A DNA stretch of 64,000 bases from Streptomyces verrucosisporus (GTDB lineage Bacteria; Actinomycetota; Actinomycetes; Streptomycetales; Streptomycetaceae). The translations under genes were made by a program, and so were the position numbers. The notes beneath the pieces are model-generated. The model did no database searches. It was not told where the DNA came from and saw only the letters and a list, made by a program, of their open reading frames with translations. Location of the stretch: positions 124,001 through 188,000 of the forward strand of contig NZ_JADEYH010000007.1 in the NCBI RefSeq assembly GCF_017114865.1, in the 5' to 3' direction. This document shows, one piece after another, positions 24,875 through 34,314 of this stretch. How positions within the stretch are numbered: position 1 is the stretch's first letter; each line of letters begins with the position of its first letter.

Positions 24875-26073
24875 CGGGCCAGCTCCTTCCAGGGGAGGTC
24901 CTTGTCGGTGCGGGGCTCGGCGGGCAGTCCCAGCACCCGCTCGGCGATGATGTTGCGCAGGACCTCCGAGGTGCCGCCCTCGATGGAGTTGCCCTTGGCG
25001 CGCAGATAGCGGTAGCCGGCCTCGCGGCCGGTGAAGTCCACGGTCTCGGGGCGGCGCAGGGTCCAGTCGTCGTAGGACAGGCCCTCCTCGCCCAGCAGCT
25101 CGACCTCCAGGCCGCTGAGCTCCTGCGCCAGCCGGGCGAAGGCGAGCTTCATCCCGGCCCCCTCGGGCCCGGGGTGGCCCGCGGTGAGCTGCTGGCGCAG
25201 CCGTTCACCGGTGAGCCGGGCGACCTCGGCGCCGACCCAGCCCGACAGCAGCCGCTGATGAAGACCGTGGGTGCGCAGTTCGGGGCGCTCGCGCCAGGTG
25301 GCGGCGGCCTTGCCGATCATGCCGCTCTCACGCGGCATGCGCTGGCCGCCGATGGCGACGCGCTCGTTGTTGAGGGTGGTCTGGGCGACCTTCCACCCCT
25401 CCCCCGCCCCGCCGAGCCGGTGGGCGTCGGGGACGCGGACGCCGGTGAGGAAGACCTCGTTGAACTCCGCCTCGCCGGTGATCTGGCGCAGCGGCCGCAC
25501 CTCGACCCCGGGGTCGGTCATGTCGCAGACGAAGTAGGTGATGCCGCGGTGCTTGGGGACGTCCGGGTCGGTGCGGGCGATCAGGATGGCCCAGCGGGCG
25601 TTGTGCGCGCTGGAGGTCCACACCTTCTGGCCGTCCACCACCCAGGAGTCGCCCTCGCGTACCGCCCGGGTGGCCAGTGCCGCCAGGTCGGAGCCGGCTC
25701 CGGGCTCACTGAACAGCTGGCACCACACCTCCTCGCCGGTCCACAGCGGGCGCAGGAAGCGCTCCTTCTGCTCCTCGGTGCCGTAGCGCAGGATCGTCGG
25801 CGCGGCCATGCCCAGGCCGATGCCGTTGCGGCCGGGGTCGTTGCCGGGTGCACCGGCGGCGGCCAGTTCGGCGTCGACGACGGCCTGGAGGGCCCGGGGC
25901 GCGTCGAGTCCGCCGTGGCCGTGGGGGAAGTGCACCCAGGCCAGGCCCGCGTCGTAGCGGGCGCGGAGGAAGTCGAGTGGTTCGGTGACGGCCGGATCGT
26001 GCTCCGCGAGCAGCGCCTGGGTGCGTCGGCGCAGTTCGTCCGGGTCTGTCACGGGGGTGTTCGCAGGGGGCAC
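24871..26073 (-). CDS. Acyl-CoA dehydrogenase, first subunit-like
   Basis: The 400-residue protein has [20 protein letters not shown] in the N-terminal domain, [20 protein letters not shown] and [20 protein letters not shown] around the flavin, and a C-terminal [20 protein letters not shown] with the active-site Glu region. The GTG at 26073 was chosen for its GAAGGAG site; the longer frame starts inside an operator. It heads a two-gene operon with translational coupling. Two different operator types lie just upstream (26096 and 26122), which links the operon to the TetR regulators near 2-6 kb. The substrate may be a branched or cyclic acyl-CoA. Confidence 0.9.
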   Translation of the reverse strand: MPPANTPVTDPDELRRRTQALLAEHDPAVTEPLDFLRARYDAGLAWVHFPHGHGGLDAPRALQAVVDAELAAAGAPGNDPGRNGIGLGMAAPTILRYGTEEQKERFLRPLWTGEEVWCQLFSEPGAGSDLAALATRAVREGDSWVVDGQKVWTSSAHNARWAILIARTDPDVPKHRGITYFVCDMTDPGVEVRPLRQITGEAEFNEVFLTGVRVPDAHRLGGAGEGWKVAQTTLNNERVAIGGQRMPRESGMIGKAAATWRERPELRTHGLHQRLLSGWVGAEVARLTGERLRQQLTAGHPGPEGAGMKLAFARLAQELSGLEVELLGEEGLSYDDWTLRRPETVDFTGREAGYRYLRAKGNSIEGGTSEVLRNIIAERVLGLPAEPRTDKDLPWKELAR

Positions 26074-26095
26074 GGGATCTCCTTCACGAGCCACG

Positions 26096-26109
26096 ACTAA
26101 GCGCTTGCT
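26096..26109. promoter_or_regulatory. TetR operator, reverse copy of AGCAAGCGCTTAGT
   Basis: The 14 bases are identical, in reverse orientation, to the maoC operator at 4396-4409. The site lies 22 bases upstream of the acyl-CoA dehydrogenase start, where it would block transcription. Confidence 0.65.
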
Positions 26110-26121
26110 TATCCTCGCGGC

Positions 26122-26137
26122 ATACCGACCGGTACGT
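26122..26137. promoter_or_regulatory. Second putative operator (ATACCGACCGG type)
   Basis: ATACCGACCGGTACGT lies 12 bases beyond the first operator and matches the sites at 3595 and 12843 in ATACCGAC(C/T)GG and the final GT. The operon may answer to two TetR proteins. Confidence 0.45.
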
Positions 26138-26294
26138 CAATGGCCCCGGCGCCGCGCCCGCGATGCCGGCCGTGTCAGCACCCGGCCCCGGCCGGAACCG
26201 GCGGTTTCACCGATGCGGAGCCGCGTGCTCCGGCACCACGATGCATCCGTCCGACCCCAGAAGGTCACCCCTCACACACCTGGAAAGGGTCAGC

Positions 26295-27251
26295 ATGGAG
26301 CCGCAGCAGCACGACACGACCCCGGGCACGGCCGCCAGACACCGCCGCGCCCCCCGCCGCCTGACGAAGCTGGGCGTGGCCCTGGCCATGGTCCTGGGCG
26401 GCGTGGGCGTCGCCCTCCCCACCGCCCAGGCCACCCAGGACTCCGGCGCCGCTCCGGCCGCCGCCCAGACCGCCGAGAACCCCTACGAGCGCGGCCCGGA
26501 TCCGACCGAGCGGAGCATCGAGGCCGTCCGCGGCCCCTACTCCGTCTCCGAGGACCGGGTCTCCTCCCTGGTGTCCGGTTTCGGCGGCGGGACGATCTAC
26601 TACCCGACCGACACCAGCGACGGCACCTTCGGCGCGGTCGCGATCTCGCCCGGCTACACCGCCAGCCAGTCCAGCATGGCCTGGTACGGGCCCCGCCTGG
26701 CCTCGCAGGGCTTCGTGGTCTTCACCATCGACACCATCACCCGCTACGACCAGCCCGGCAGCCGCGGCGACCAGCTGCTGGCCGCGCTGGACTACCTGAC
26801 CCAGCGCAGCTCGGTCCGCGACCGCGTCGACAGCAGCCGCCTGGCCGTCATGGGCCACTCCATGGGCGGCGGAGGCAGCCTGGAGGCCGCCAAGGAACGG
26901 CCCTCCCTGAAGGCCGCGATCCCGCTCACCCCGTGGAACCTCGACAAGACCTGGGGCGAGATCACCGTCCCGACCTTCATCGTCGGCGCCGACGGCGACA
27001 GCATCGCCTCGGTGCGCTCCCACGCCGAGCCCTTCTACGAGAGCCTGCCCTCCTCCACGGACCGGGCGTACATGGAGCTCAACAACGCCACGCACTTCAC
27101 CCCGAACACCTCGGACACCGAGATCGCGAAGTACAGCATCTCCTGGCTGAAGCGCTTCGTGGACAACGACAACCGCTACGAGCAGTTCCTGTGCCCGCTG
27201 CCGCGGCCCGACTTCCAGATCGAGGAGTTCCGCGGCAACTGCCCGCACTGA
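26295..27251 (+). CDS. Secreted cutinase / polyester (PET-type) hydrolase
   Basis: The 318-residue protein closely follows Thermobifida-type cutinases. After an Arg-rich N-terminus and a signal peptide ending near PTAQA (residue 46), the mature part starts around [16 protein letters not shown]. The catalytic triad is Ser189 (GHSMGGGGS), Asp235 (GADGDSIAS) and His267 (NATHF). The oxyanion/subsite residues Tyr121, Met190 and Trp214 are in place, and Cys300 and Cys316 can form the terminal disulfide. [17 protein letters not shown] resembles the Ideonella PETase loop as much as the cutinase one. The ATG at 26295 gives a normal signal peptide. It should act outside the cell on cutin or polyesters; activity on PET is inference. 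Confidence 0.93.
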   Translation: MEPQQHDTTPGTAARHRRAPRRLTKLGVALAMVLGGVGVALPTAQATQDSGAAPAAAQTAENPYERGPDPTERSIEAVRGPYSVSEDRVSSLVSGFGGGTIYYPTDTSDGTFGAVAISPGYTASQSSMAWYGPRLASQGFVVFTIDTITRYDQPGSRGDQLLAALDYLTQRSSVRDRVDSSRLAVMGHSMGGGGSLEAAKERPSLKAAIPLTPWNLDKTWGEITVPTFIVGADGDSIASVRSHAEPFYESLPSSTDRAYMELNNATHFTPNTSDTEIAKYSISWLKRFVDNDNRYEQFLCPLPRPDFQIEEFRGNCPH

Positions 27252-27297
27252 CGCCGGGCCGGCGCCGGGCCCCGAAGTGACGGCCGGGGCCCGGTGA

Positions 27298-28491
<1,194 letters not shown>

Positions 28492-28548
28492 CCGCCGGAG
28501 GGCCGCCGACAGCTACCGGTCGGCGTCGCCCGGTGTGCGGCCCCGCCC

Positions 28549-28598
28549 GGTGACGGCCCGGTCCCGCTCCCCGAGGGGAGCGGGACCGGGCCGTCACC
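28549..28598. terminator. Bidirectional terminator between asd and protease
   Basis: A perfect 23-bp stem beginning GGTGACGGCCCGGTCCCGC with a CGAG loop lies between the convergent asd and protease genes. Confidence 0.9.
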
Positions 28599-28615
28599 AT
28601 GGAGGTGGAGGACCG

Positions 28616-29692
28616 TCAGCCGATACGGGCGCCATGGTCTCGCAGCGCCTCGGTCAGCGGCTGGTAGAAGGTCTCGCCTCCCCGCGAGCAGTCCCCGCGC
28701 CCGCCGGAGGTGAGACCGTGGCCGGTGGCGCCGGAGAACAGCGGGCCGCCGCTGTCGCCGGGCTCGGCGCAGACGTCGGTCTGGATCAGCCCGTCGACCC
28801 TGCCCTGCGGATAGGTCACGGAGACGTTCACCGCCGTGACCTCGCCCTCGTGGACCTTCGTGGTGCTGCCGCTGCGCCGCACCTGCTGGCCGACGATGGG
28901 GTCGGCGGCCCGGGTGATGGCGTGGCTGGACCCGTTGTACAGGTTCACCCGGCTCCGGTGGTCCGTACGGGTGGTGTACCGCACCAGGGCGTGGTCGTCG
29001 CGGGGGAACTCGCTCGCCACCGTGATACCGATGCTCCGCCCGGAACGGGTGGCGGACCAGCGGTCGAAGAGCCGGGCGCAGTGGCCCGCGGTGAGGAAGT
29101 ACGGCATGCCGTTCCTGACCACGTTGAAGCCGAGCGAGCAGCGCGCGCCGTCTCCGCGCCAGATCGCGTCGCCGCCCAGGGCCAGGGGGGTGAACTCCCC
29201 CTCGGCCTGCCTGAGGACCGCCATGTCGTCCCGCTCGGCCACCTGCTTCCTCAGACCGGCCAGCGCCTCCTCCCCGACCGTGCTGTCGGCGGTGACGACG
29301 ACCTTGTTGAGCCGGTGGTCGACGGCGCGCGCGGTGCCGGGGACGCTCTTGGCCGTGAGGTCCTTCCGCACGGCTTCGAGCTGTGCGAGGGAGTGCTCGA
29401 CCATCCGGGGCTCGGCGCCGGCCTGCCGGACCTTCTCCGCGCTCGTCTCGCTGAGGACGTTGACCACCAGCTTGCGTCCCTCGGCGTCGTAGTAGGCGCC
29501 CGCCATGTCGTCCTTGAGGTCTCCGGCGAGGGTCGAGGCCAGCTGGCCCGCGGCGGTGGGGGTGAGCGGTCTGGGCGCGACGGGGGTGGGGGTGTCCGCG
29601 CTCGCCGGGGCGAGGGGGACGGAGAGCATCGCCGCCATGCCCGCGCCCGCGATGGCGATGCGCCGCGTGAGTGTCCGTCGGTGTCTGAGCAC
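28616..29692 (-). CDS. Secreted streptogrisin-like serine protease with long prodomain
   Basis: The 358-residue protein is an S1 family protease of the streptogrisin/alpha-lytic group. A signal peptide (RRIAIAGAGMAAMLSVPLAPASA) is followed by a prodomain of about 130 residues. The chymotrypsin-like domain has His in LTAGHC, Asp in RDDHALVRY and Ser in [10 protein letters not shown]; the substrate-pocket segment is GLTSGGRGDC. The GTG at 29692 was chosen for its GGGAGG site, since the upstream frame has no signal peptide. The long prodomain aids folding and is cleaved. It is followed upstream by a related protease on the same strand, from a probable duplication. Confidence 0.93.
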   Translation of the reverse strand: MLRHRRTLTRRIAIAGAGMAAMLSVPLAPASADTPTPVAPRPLTPTAAGQLASTLAGDLKDDMAGAYYDAEGRKLVVNVLSETSAEKVRQAGAEPRMVEHSLAQLEAVRKDLTAKSVPGTARAVDHRLNKVVVTADSTVGEEALAGLRKQVAERDDMAVLRQAEGEFTPLALGGDAIWRGDGARCSLGFNVVRNGMPYFLTAGHCARLFDRWSATRSGRSIGITVASEFPRDDHALVRYTTRTDHRSRVNLYNGSSHAITRAADPIVGQQVRRSGSTTKVHEGEVTAVNVSVTYPQGRVDGLIQTDVCAEPGDSGGPLFSGATGHGLTSGGRGDCSRGGETFYQPLTEALRDHGARIG

Positions 29693-29897
29693 TGTGCCTC
29701 CCGTGGGGGGTGGGGCCGCATGTGGGGGGAACGGCCCCGGAGTAATGTCCGGCCCGGTCATCCTCTCCTCGGCCGGCAGGGACACACACGAAAAGTGTTC
29801 GCGCCGCACCTTAGGGTGACGACCGCCTCCGTCATCATCCCCGCACCGGCGCCGTCCGGCACCTCGGGCCCGTCCGCCCGGTCCGGCGGGCACGGCG

Positions 29898-29930
29898 GAG
29901 CCCCCGCCCGGCGCGGCCGGACGGGGGCTC
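29898..29930 (-). terminator. Hairpin terminator of the upstream protease gene
   Basis: GAGCCCCCGCCCGGC pairs with GCCGGACGGGGGCTC with one mismatch. It lies 15 bases beyond the stop codon at 29945 on the minus strand. Confidence 0.7.
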
Positions 29931-29944
29931 GAGGAGCGGTGAGA

Positions 29945-30829
29945 TCAGTGAACGCTCACGCCGTACGCGTTCAGCGCCTCCACGACCGGCTGGTAGAAGG
30001 TCGTGCCACCCCAGGTGCAGTTGCCGCTGCCGCCCGAGGTCAGGCCGAAGGCGGTGGTGCCGTAGTACAGCGGGCCGCCGCTGTCGCCGGGCTCGGCGCA
30101 GACGTTGGTCTGGATCATGCCGTAGACGACATCGCCGCCGCCGTAGTTGACGGTGGCGTTCAGGCCGGTGACGGTGCCGCTGTGGGTGCCGGTGGTGCTG
30201 CCGCGACGGTAGACACGCTGACCCACGGACGGGTTGGCGGCCCTGGTGATGTCCTGGCTGCCGACCGTGCCCGGCTTGGACTGCGAGTTGTCGTGCCGGA
30301 CGAGGCCGTAGTCGTTGCCCGGGAAGCTGGAGCCGACCGTCGGACCGAGGTAGCCGGCGCTGGAGGACCAGGACGGGTAGCCGTCGGTGCAGTGCCCGGC
30401 GGTCAGGAAGTAGTCCGTCCCGTTGCTGCTGCGGACGTTGAAGCCCAGCGAGCAGCGCCCACCGCCACTGCGATAGATGGCGTCACCGCCGGAGATCAGC
30501 TTGTTGAACTTGCCGGAAGTGCGCTCGATGCGAATGGCGTCCGCACCCGCGCCGGCGGTCCTCTTGATCTTGGCTATCTCGGCCTTGCTGACGGTGCTGT
30601 CCACCGTGACGACCAGGGTGTTGGTCGCCTTGTCGGTGTACCAGGCGGTCCCTGCGACGTCCGCGGTCTTCATCGCCTTGTCCGCCATGGCGACCTGGGC
30701 GGCGGGCGAGGGGGCGGGGGCAGCGCTCGCCGAGGTCGGCAGAGCCATGGCCGCGGCGGCGGCCACGGCGGAGACCGCGGCGAGCATGCGGATACGGCCG
30801 CGCTTGGGAGAGGTGCGCTCGGTCTTCAC
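29945..30829 (-). CDS. Secreted streptogrisin-like serine protease (SGPA/B type)
   Basis: The 294-residue protein has a signal peptide ([22 protein letters not shown]) and a prodomain of about 70 residues. The S1 domain has the triad His (LTAGHC), Asp ([10 protein letters not shown]) and Ser ([11 protein letters not shown]), and cysteines for the usual disulfides ([26 protein letters not shown]). The shorter prodomain and [10 protein letters not shown] pocket match Streptomyces griseus proteases A and B, which cut after large hydrophobic residues. The GTG at 30829 has AGGAGGAACA upstream. It has its own terminator and does not share an operon with the next protease. Confidence 0.94.
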   Translation of the reverse strand: MKTERTSPKRGRIRMLAAVSAVAAAAAMALPTSASAAPAPSPAAQVAMADKAMKTADVAGTAWYTDKATNTLVVTVDSTVSKAEIAKIKRTAGAGADAIRIERTSGKFNKLISGGDAIYRSGGGRCSLGFNVRSSNGTDYFLTAGHCTDGYPSWSSSAGYLGPTVGSSFPGNDYGLVRHDNSQSKPGTVGSQDITRAANPSVGQRVYRRGSTTGTHSGTVTGLNATVNYGGGDVVYGMIQTNVCAEPGDSGGPLYYGTTAFGLTSGGSGNCTWGGTTFYQPVVEALNAYGVSVH

Positions 30830-31036
30830 TGGCTGTTCCTCCTGTGAAGGAAATGGGGGGGAACCCGCGATGGGGCACGGGCGCATGGAGTCGCCGGGGA
30901 CCCGCTGTGCGACGCGTCCCTGACAAGCACCGGGACGGAGTATTCACACGTTCGATCGGTGCACGCAAGGGTGCCGTTGCGCCAAGTTGCATCGCTCAGC
31001 GCACCGGTCACCCCATATAACGGACATGAACCGCCG

Positions 31037-32242
31037 TCAGTCGCAGCCTCCACAACCGCAGTTGCAGTCGCACCCTCCGTCGCCACCACCCGATCCGCCG
31101 GAACTCCCCGACCCGCCCGAGCTGTTGCAGCACCTGCAGCAGTTTCCGCAGCACTCACAGCAGTCCGCGCAGCCGGAGCAGTCGCAGGAACGGCACAGCC
31201 CTCCGCGCCTGCGCCCCGACCAGGGGTCCTCGTACTCCTTGCGGCAGCAAACCTGCCCCGTGCAGAACAACCCCGTCCACACCATGCATCCGGCCACCGC
31301 GCCCCGGCGGCGCGATGGTCCGAGAAACGGCGTTCCGGGACGCCCCGGTCGCGGCGGATGGACGCGCGCCGCCGCGAAGGCCCGGTCCACCGCGTGTCCC
31401 GCCTCGCGGCCCAGCAGCGCCCGCACCAGTTCGGCGCCCTCCTCGTCGGCGAACTCCACGTCCCACAGGGCCAGTCGTATGCCGTGGACGGCGTCGTCGC
31501 ACAGCCTGCGCACCTCAGGCAGGGGGGCGCCGGTGACGGCGATCGGGTTCCACGCGCCCGCCTCCTCGTCGGCGGCCAGGTCCTCGACGGCGTCCAGCAG
31601 ATGCGCCAACCGTCCGAAGAGCCGCCCGGCCTCGGCCAGCGGCTCCGCGTTGCGGGGCCGGCCGGCGAGGCGGGCGGTGTGGGCGAAGGCGGCGGCGGTG
31701 GCGGTCTCGGTCGGCTCGGTGACAGCCACCAGCGAACCGCCCGGGCCCGCCGCGGCCTCCACCAGCGGCTGCCGCAGCGCGGCCCCGGTCAGCACCGCGG
31801 TGTCGAAGCCCAGTTCGGCCCCGGTGCGCGCACCCGCCCGGTCCCAGCCGGCCGCGATCCTGCGGGCCGCCGCGGCGACCGGGCGGCGCGCCATCGCCCC
31901 GTCCCCGTCGGCGACGTGGTCGCGCACCTTGACGGAGGCCAGCACCAGGGACACCGCCGCGGCCAGCCGGGCGCCCTCGCCGCGGGCCACGGAGGCGGTG
32001 CGCATACCGCGCAGCGGGCACGGGCCGGCGGTGCGCCGCAGGGCGCCGGAGCCGTCCGCCGGGCGCGGCGTCTGCGCCTCGGTCAGCGCGGAGACGACGG
32101 TCCCGTCGTAGTTGGTGACGACGCGCGCGAACTGGCCGTGGTCGCCGCGCAGCGCGAGGCAGAGGCCGCACAGATGCGCGGTCCAGGCGGTCAGCAGCCG
32201 CTCGCCCAGCCGGTGACGGCACGGCCTGATGATGCCGAACAA
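31037..32242 (-). CDS. DUF5685 family protein with cysteine-rich tail
   Basis: The 401-residue protein begins FGIIRPCRHRLGERLLTAWTAHLC, continues GLCLALRGDHGQFARVVTNYDG and has the helical body typical of DUF5685, including EPTETATAAAFAHTARLAGR. The last 83 residues contain 21 cysteines in CxxC, CC and CxC spacing, with a Ser/Gly linker between two clusters, and can bind metal. The TTG start at 32242 follows GGGGGGAAAC. Its function is unknown; the body is all helical and may bind an isoprenoid or metal, but this is only inference. It is divergent from the SepF-like gene across a 57-base tandem repeat. Confidence 0.82.
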   Translation of the reverse strand: MFGIIRPCRHRLGERLLTAWTAHLCGLCLALRGDHGQFARVVTNYDGTVVSALTEAQTPRPADGSGALRRTAGPCPLRGMRTASVARGEGARLAAAVSLVLASVKVRDHVADGDGAMARRPVAAAARRIAAGWDRAGARTGAELGFDTAVLTGAALRQPLVEAAAGPGGSLVAVTEPTETATAAAFAHTARLAGRPRNAEPLAEAGRLFGRLAHLLDAVEDLAADEEAGAWNPIAVTGAPLPEVRRLCDDAVHGIRLALWDVEFADEEGAELVRALLGREAGHAVDRAFAAARVHPPRPGRPGTPFLGPSRRRGAVAGCMVWTGLFCTGQVCCRKEYEDPWSGRRRGGLCRSCDCSGCADCCECCGNCCRCCNSSGGSGSSGGSGGGDGGCDCNCGCGGCD

Positions 32243-32333
32243 GTTTCCCCCCGTTACCCCTGATGTATGAGTGCGCGTCACGATACCGGGCACTTCACCC
32301 GTATGCCCTTGGTGACCACTCGTCCGGCGGGGC

Positions 32334-32450
32334 CGCCCGGTTCGGCGCCGTGTCACCGCCCCTACAGGCTCCCGGCCCTCGCCGCGGGGGCGCCCGGCTC
32401 GGCGCCGTGTCACCGCCCCTACAGGCTCCCGGCCCTCGCCGCGGGGGCGC
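32334..32450. repeat. 57-bp tandem direct repeat, two copies
   Basis: Two adjacent copies of period 57 begin GGCGCCGTGTCACC at 32344 and 32401; at least 50 bases are identical. A few flanking bases (CGCCCGG) match too. The repeat occupies the divergent promoter region of the DUF5685 and SepF-like genes, so one copy may have duplicated a promoter or operator. Confidence 0.9.
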
Positions 32451-32607
32451 GCCACGCGCGCCCTGTGCACCAGAACCGTCACGAATCCCGTGCGGAACGG
32501 GTAACCGTTTGGCGCGTTGTCAGCATCATGGACGACGATAGGGGTGCGGGCCCCGCGGCGGAGGCGCTGCCAGACACGGTGGACCGTGCATGTGAGAGGA
32601 GGCGTCC

Positions 32608-33048
32608 ATGGGATCGGTGCGCAAGGCGAGTGCCTGGCTGGGCCTCGTCGACGACAGCGAGATGCGTTACTACGACGACGAGTACGCCGAGGGTTCCGAG
32701 CCCGAGGACGCCCGCGACGCCTGGGTCACCGACCCTCGGGTGCGCGTGACCGCCGAGACCGCCCAGGACCAGGGCACCCGGATCGCGACGGTCACCCCCG
32801 ACGGCTTCCGGGACGCCCGGGGCATCGGCGAGCTCTTCCGGGAGGGCGTCCCGGTGATCGTGAACCTCACGGCCATGGAGCCCGCCGACGCCAAGCGGGT
32901 CGTCGACTTCGCGGCCGGCCTGACCTTCGGCCTGCGCGGTTCGATCGAGCGCGTGGCCACGCGCGTCTTCCTTCTGACGCCCCCCGACTACCAGGTGATC
33001 AGCGGCCAGGAGCGCCGCAGCCCCGACGGCTTCTTCAACCAGAGCTGA
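32608..33048 (+). CDS. SepF-like protein (SflA/SflB-type paralogue)
   Basis: The 146-residue protein has an N-terminal segment [16 protein letters not shown] that can form a membrane-binding amphipathic helix, an acidic linker, and a SepF core with [20 protein letters not shown] and [20 protein letters not shown]. The canonical SepF binds FtsZ and the membrane; Streptomyces also has SepF-like proteins outside the ftsZ cluster that affect hyphal growth, and this gene, with no ftsZ nearby, is one of those. An AGGAGG site precedes the ATG. The neighbours do not suggest a partner. Confidence 0.88.
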   Translation: MGSVRKASAWLGLVDDSEMRYYDDEYAEGSEPEDARDAWVTDPRVRVTAETAQDQGTRIATVTPDGFRDARGIGELFREGVPVIVNLTAMEPADAKRVVDFAAGLTFGLRGSIERVATRVFLLTPPDYQVISGQERRSPDGFFNQS

Positions 33049-33052
33049 CCGG

Positions 33053-33084
33053 CGTCTCGTCCGGCGCCGGCGCCGGACGAGACG
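33053..33084. terminator. Bidirectional palindromic terminator
   Basis: A perfect 32-bp palindrome (arm CGTCTCGTCCGGCGCC) lies between the convergent SepF-like gene and acyl-CoA dehydrogenase. Its right end touches the dehydrogenase stop codon. Confidence 0.85.
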
Positions 33085-33085
33085 T

Positions 33086-34273
33086 TCACCGGAACGCGTC
33101 GACGCCGGTGAGCGCCTTGCCCAGTACCAGCTGGTGCATCTCCACCGTGCCCTCGTAGGTCAGCACCGACTCCAGGTTCGTGGCGTGCCGCATCACCGGG
33201 TACTCCAGGGAGATCCCGTTGGCGCCCAGGATCGTGCGGGAGGTGCGGCAGATCTCGATCGCCTCGCGCACGTTGTTGAGCTTGCCGAAGCTGACCTGCT
33301 CGGGACGGAGCCTGCCCGCGTCCATCCGCCGCCCCAGGTGGTGGGCGAGCAGGACACCCTTGTGCAGTTCCAGCGCCATGTCGGCGAGCTTGGCCTGGGT
33401 GAGCTGGAAACCGCCGATCGGCCGGCCGAACTGCTCGCGGGTGCGCGAGTACTCAAGGGCCGCCTCGAAACTGGAGCGAGCCGCTCCCATCGCGCCCCAG
33501 ACGATGCCGTAGCGGGCGTGGTTCAGGCAGCTCAGCGGGCCACGCAGCCCGGTGACCTCCGGCAGCACCGCGTCGGCGGGCAGCCGCACGCCGTCCATGA
33601 CCAGTTCGCTGGTGACCGAGGCGCGCAGGGACCACTTGTGCCTGATCTCGGGCGCGGAGAAGCCGGGGGTGTCGGTGGGCACGACGAAGCCGCGCACGCC
33701 CTCGTCAGTGCGGGCCCAGACGACGGCGACCGAGGCCACCGAGCCGTTGGTGATCCACATCTTGCGGCCGCTGAGCACCCAGTCGCCTCCGTCCCGCTTG
33801 GCGTGGGTGCGCATCCCGGCCGGGTCGGAGCCGTGGTCGGGCTCGGTGAGCCCGAAGCAGCCGATGGCCTCGCCGGAGGCCATGCGCGGCAGCCACCGCT
33901 GCTTCTGCTCCTCGGAGCCGTAGCGGTGGATGGCGTACATCGCCAGCGAACCCTGCACCGAGACCAGCGAGCGGATGCCGGAGTCGGCGGCCTCCAGCTC
34001 CAGGCAGGCCAGCCCGTACTGGACGGCGGACGCGCCCGCGCAGCCGTAGCCCTGAAGCGACATGCCCAGGGCTCCGATCGAGCCGAGCTCGCGGGCCAGC
34101 TCCCGGATGCCGGGCAGCTCGCCGCGCTCGTACCACTCGGCGATGTGCGGCATCACCCGGTCGGCGGCCCAGGAGCGGACGGTGTCGCGGACCGCCCTCT
34201 CCTCGGGGGCGAGCAGATCGTCCAGGCCGAGGGGGTCGGCGGGGTCGAAGGGGGGCGGGGCGGAGCTGGACAC
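33086..34273 (-). CDS. Acyl-CoA dehydrogenase, glutaryl-CoA dehydrogenase-like
   Basis: The 395-residue protein has GMSLQGYGCAGASAVQYGL, CFGLTEPDHGSDPAGMRTHA and WITNGSVASVAVVWARTDE around the flavin. The segment GPLSCLNHARYGIVWGAMGA, which is typical of glutaryl-CoA dehydrogenases, follows. The catalytic Glu is in LTYEGTVEMHQLVLGKALTG. Such enzymes oxidise and decarboxylate glutaryl-CoA from lysine or tryptophan breakdown, using FAD. No crotonase or lysine catabolism gene is adjacent, so the specific name is held back. It is transcribed alone after a gap from the MFS gene. Confidence 0.9.
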   Translation of the reverse strand: MSSSAPPPFDPADPLGLDDLLAPEERAVRDTVRSWAADRVMPHIAEWYERGELPGIRELARELGSIGALGMSLQGYGCAGASAVQYGLACLELEAADSGIRSLVSVQGSLAMYAIHRYGSEEQKQRWLPRMASGEAIGCFGLTEPDHGSDPAGMRTHAKRDGGDWVLSGRKMWITNGSVASVAVVWARTDEGVRGFVVPTDTPGFSAPEIRHKWSLRASVTSELVMDGVRLPADAVLPEVTGLRGPLSCLNHARYGIVWGAMGAARSSFEAALEYSRTREQFGRPIGGFQLTQAKLADMALELHKGVLLAHHLGRRMDAGRLRPEQVSFGKLNNVREAIEICRTSRTILGANGISLEYPVMRHATNLESVLTYEGTVEMHQLVLGKALTGVDAFR

Positions 34274-34314
34274 GGTGGCCTCCGGCTGGGGATCTTCGAG
34301 GGTCGCGCCCGACG

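Noticed and set aside
32334..32450. Possible CRISPR array
   Set aside because: There are only two adjacent 57-base copies without spacers and no cas genes anywhere in the window.
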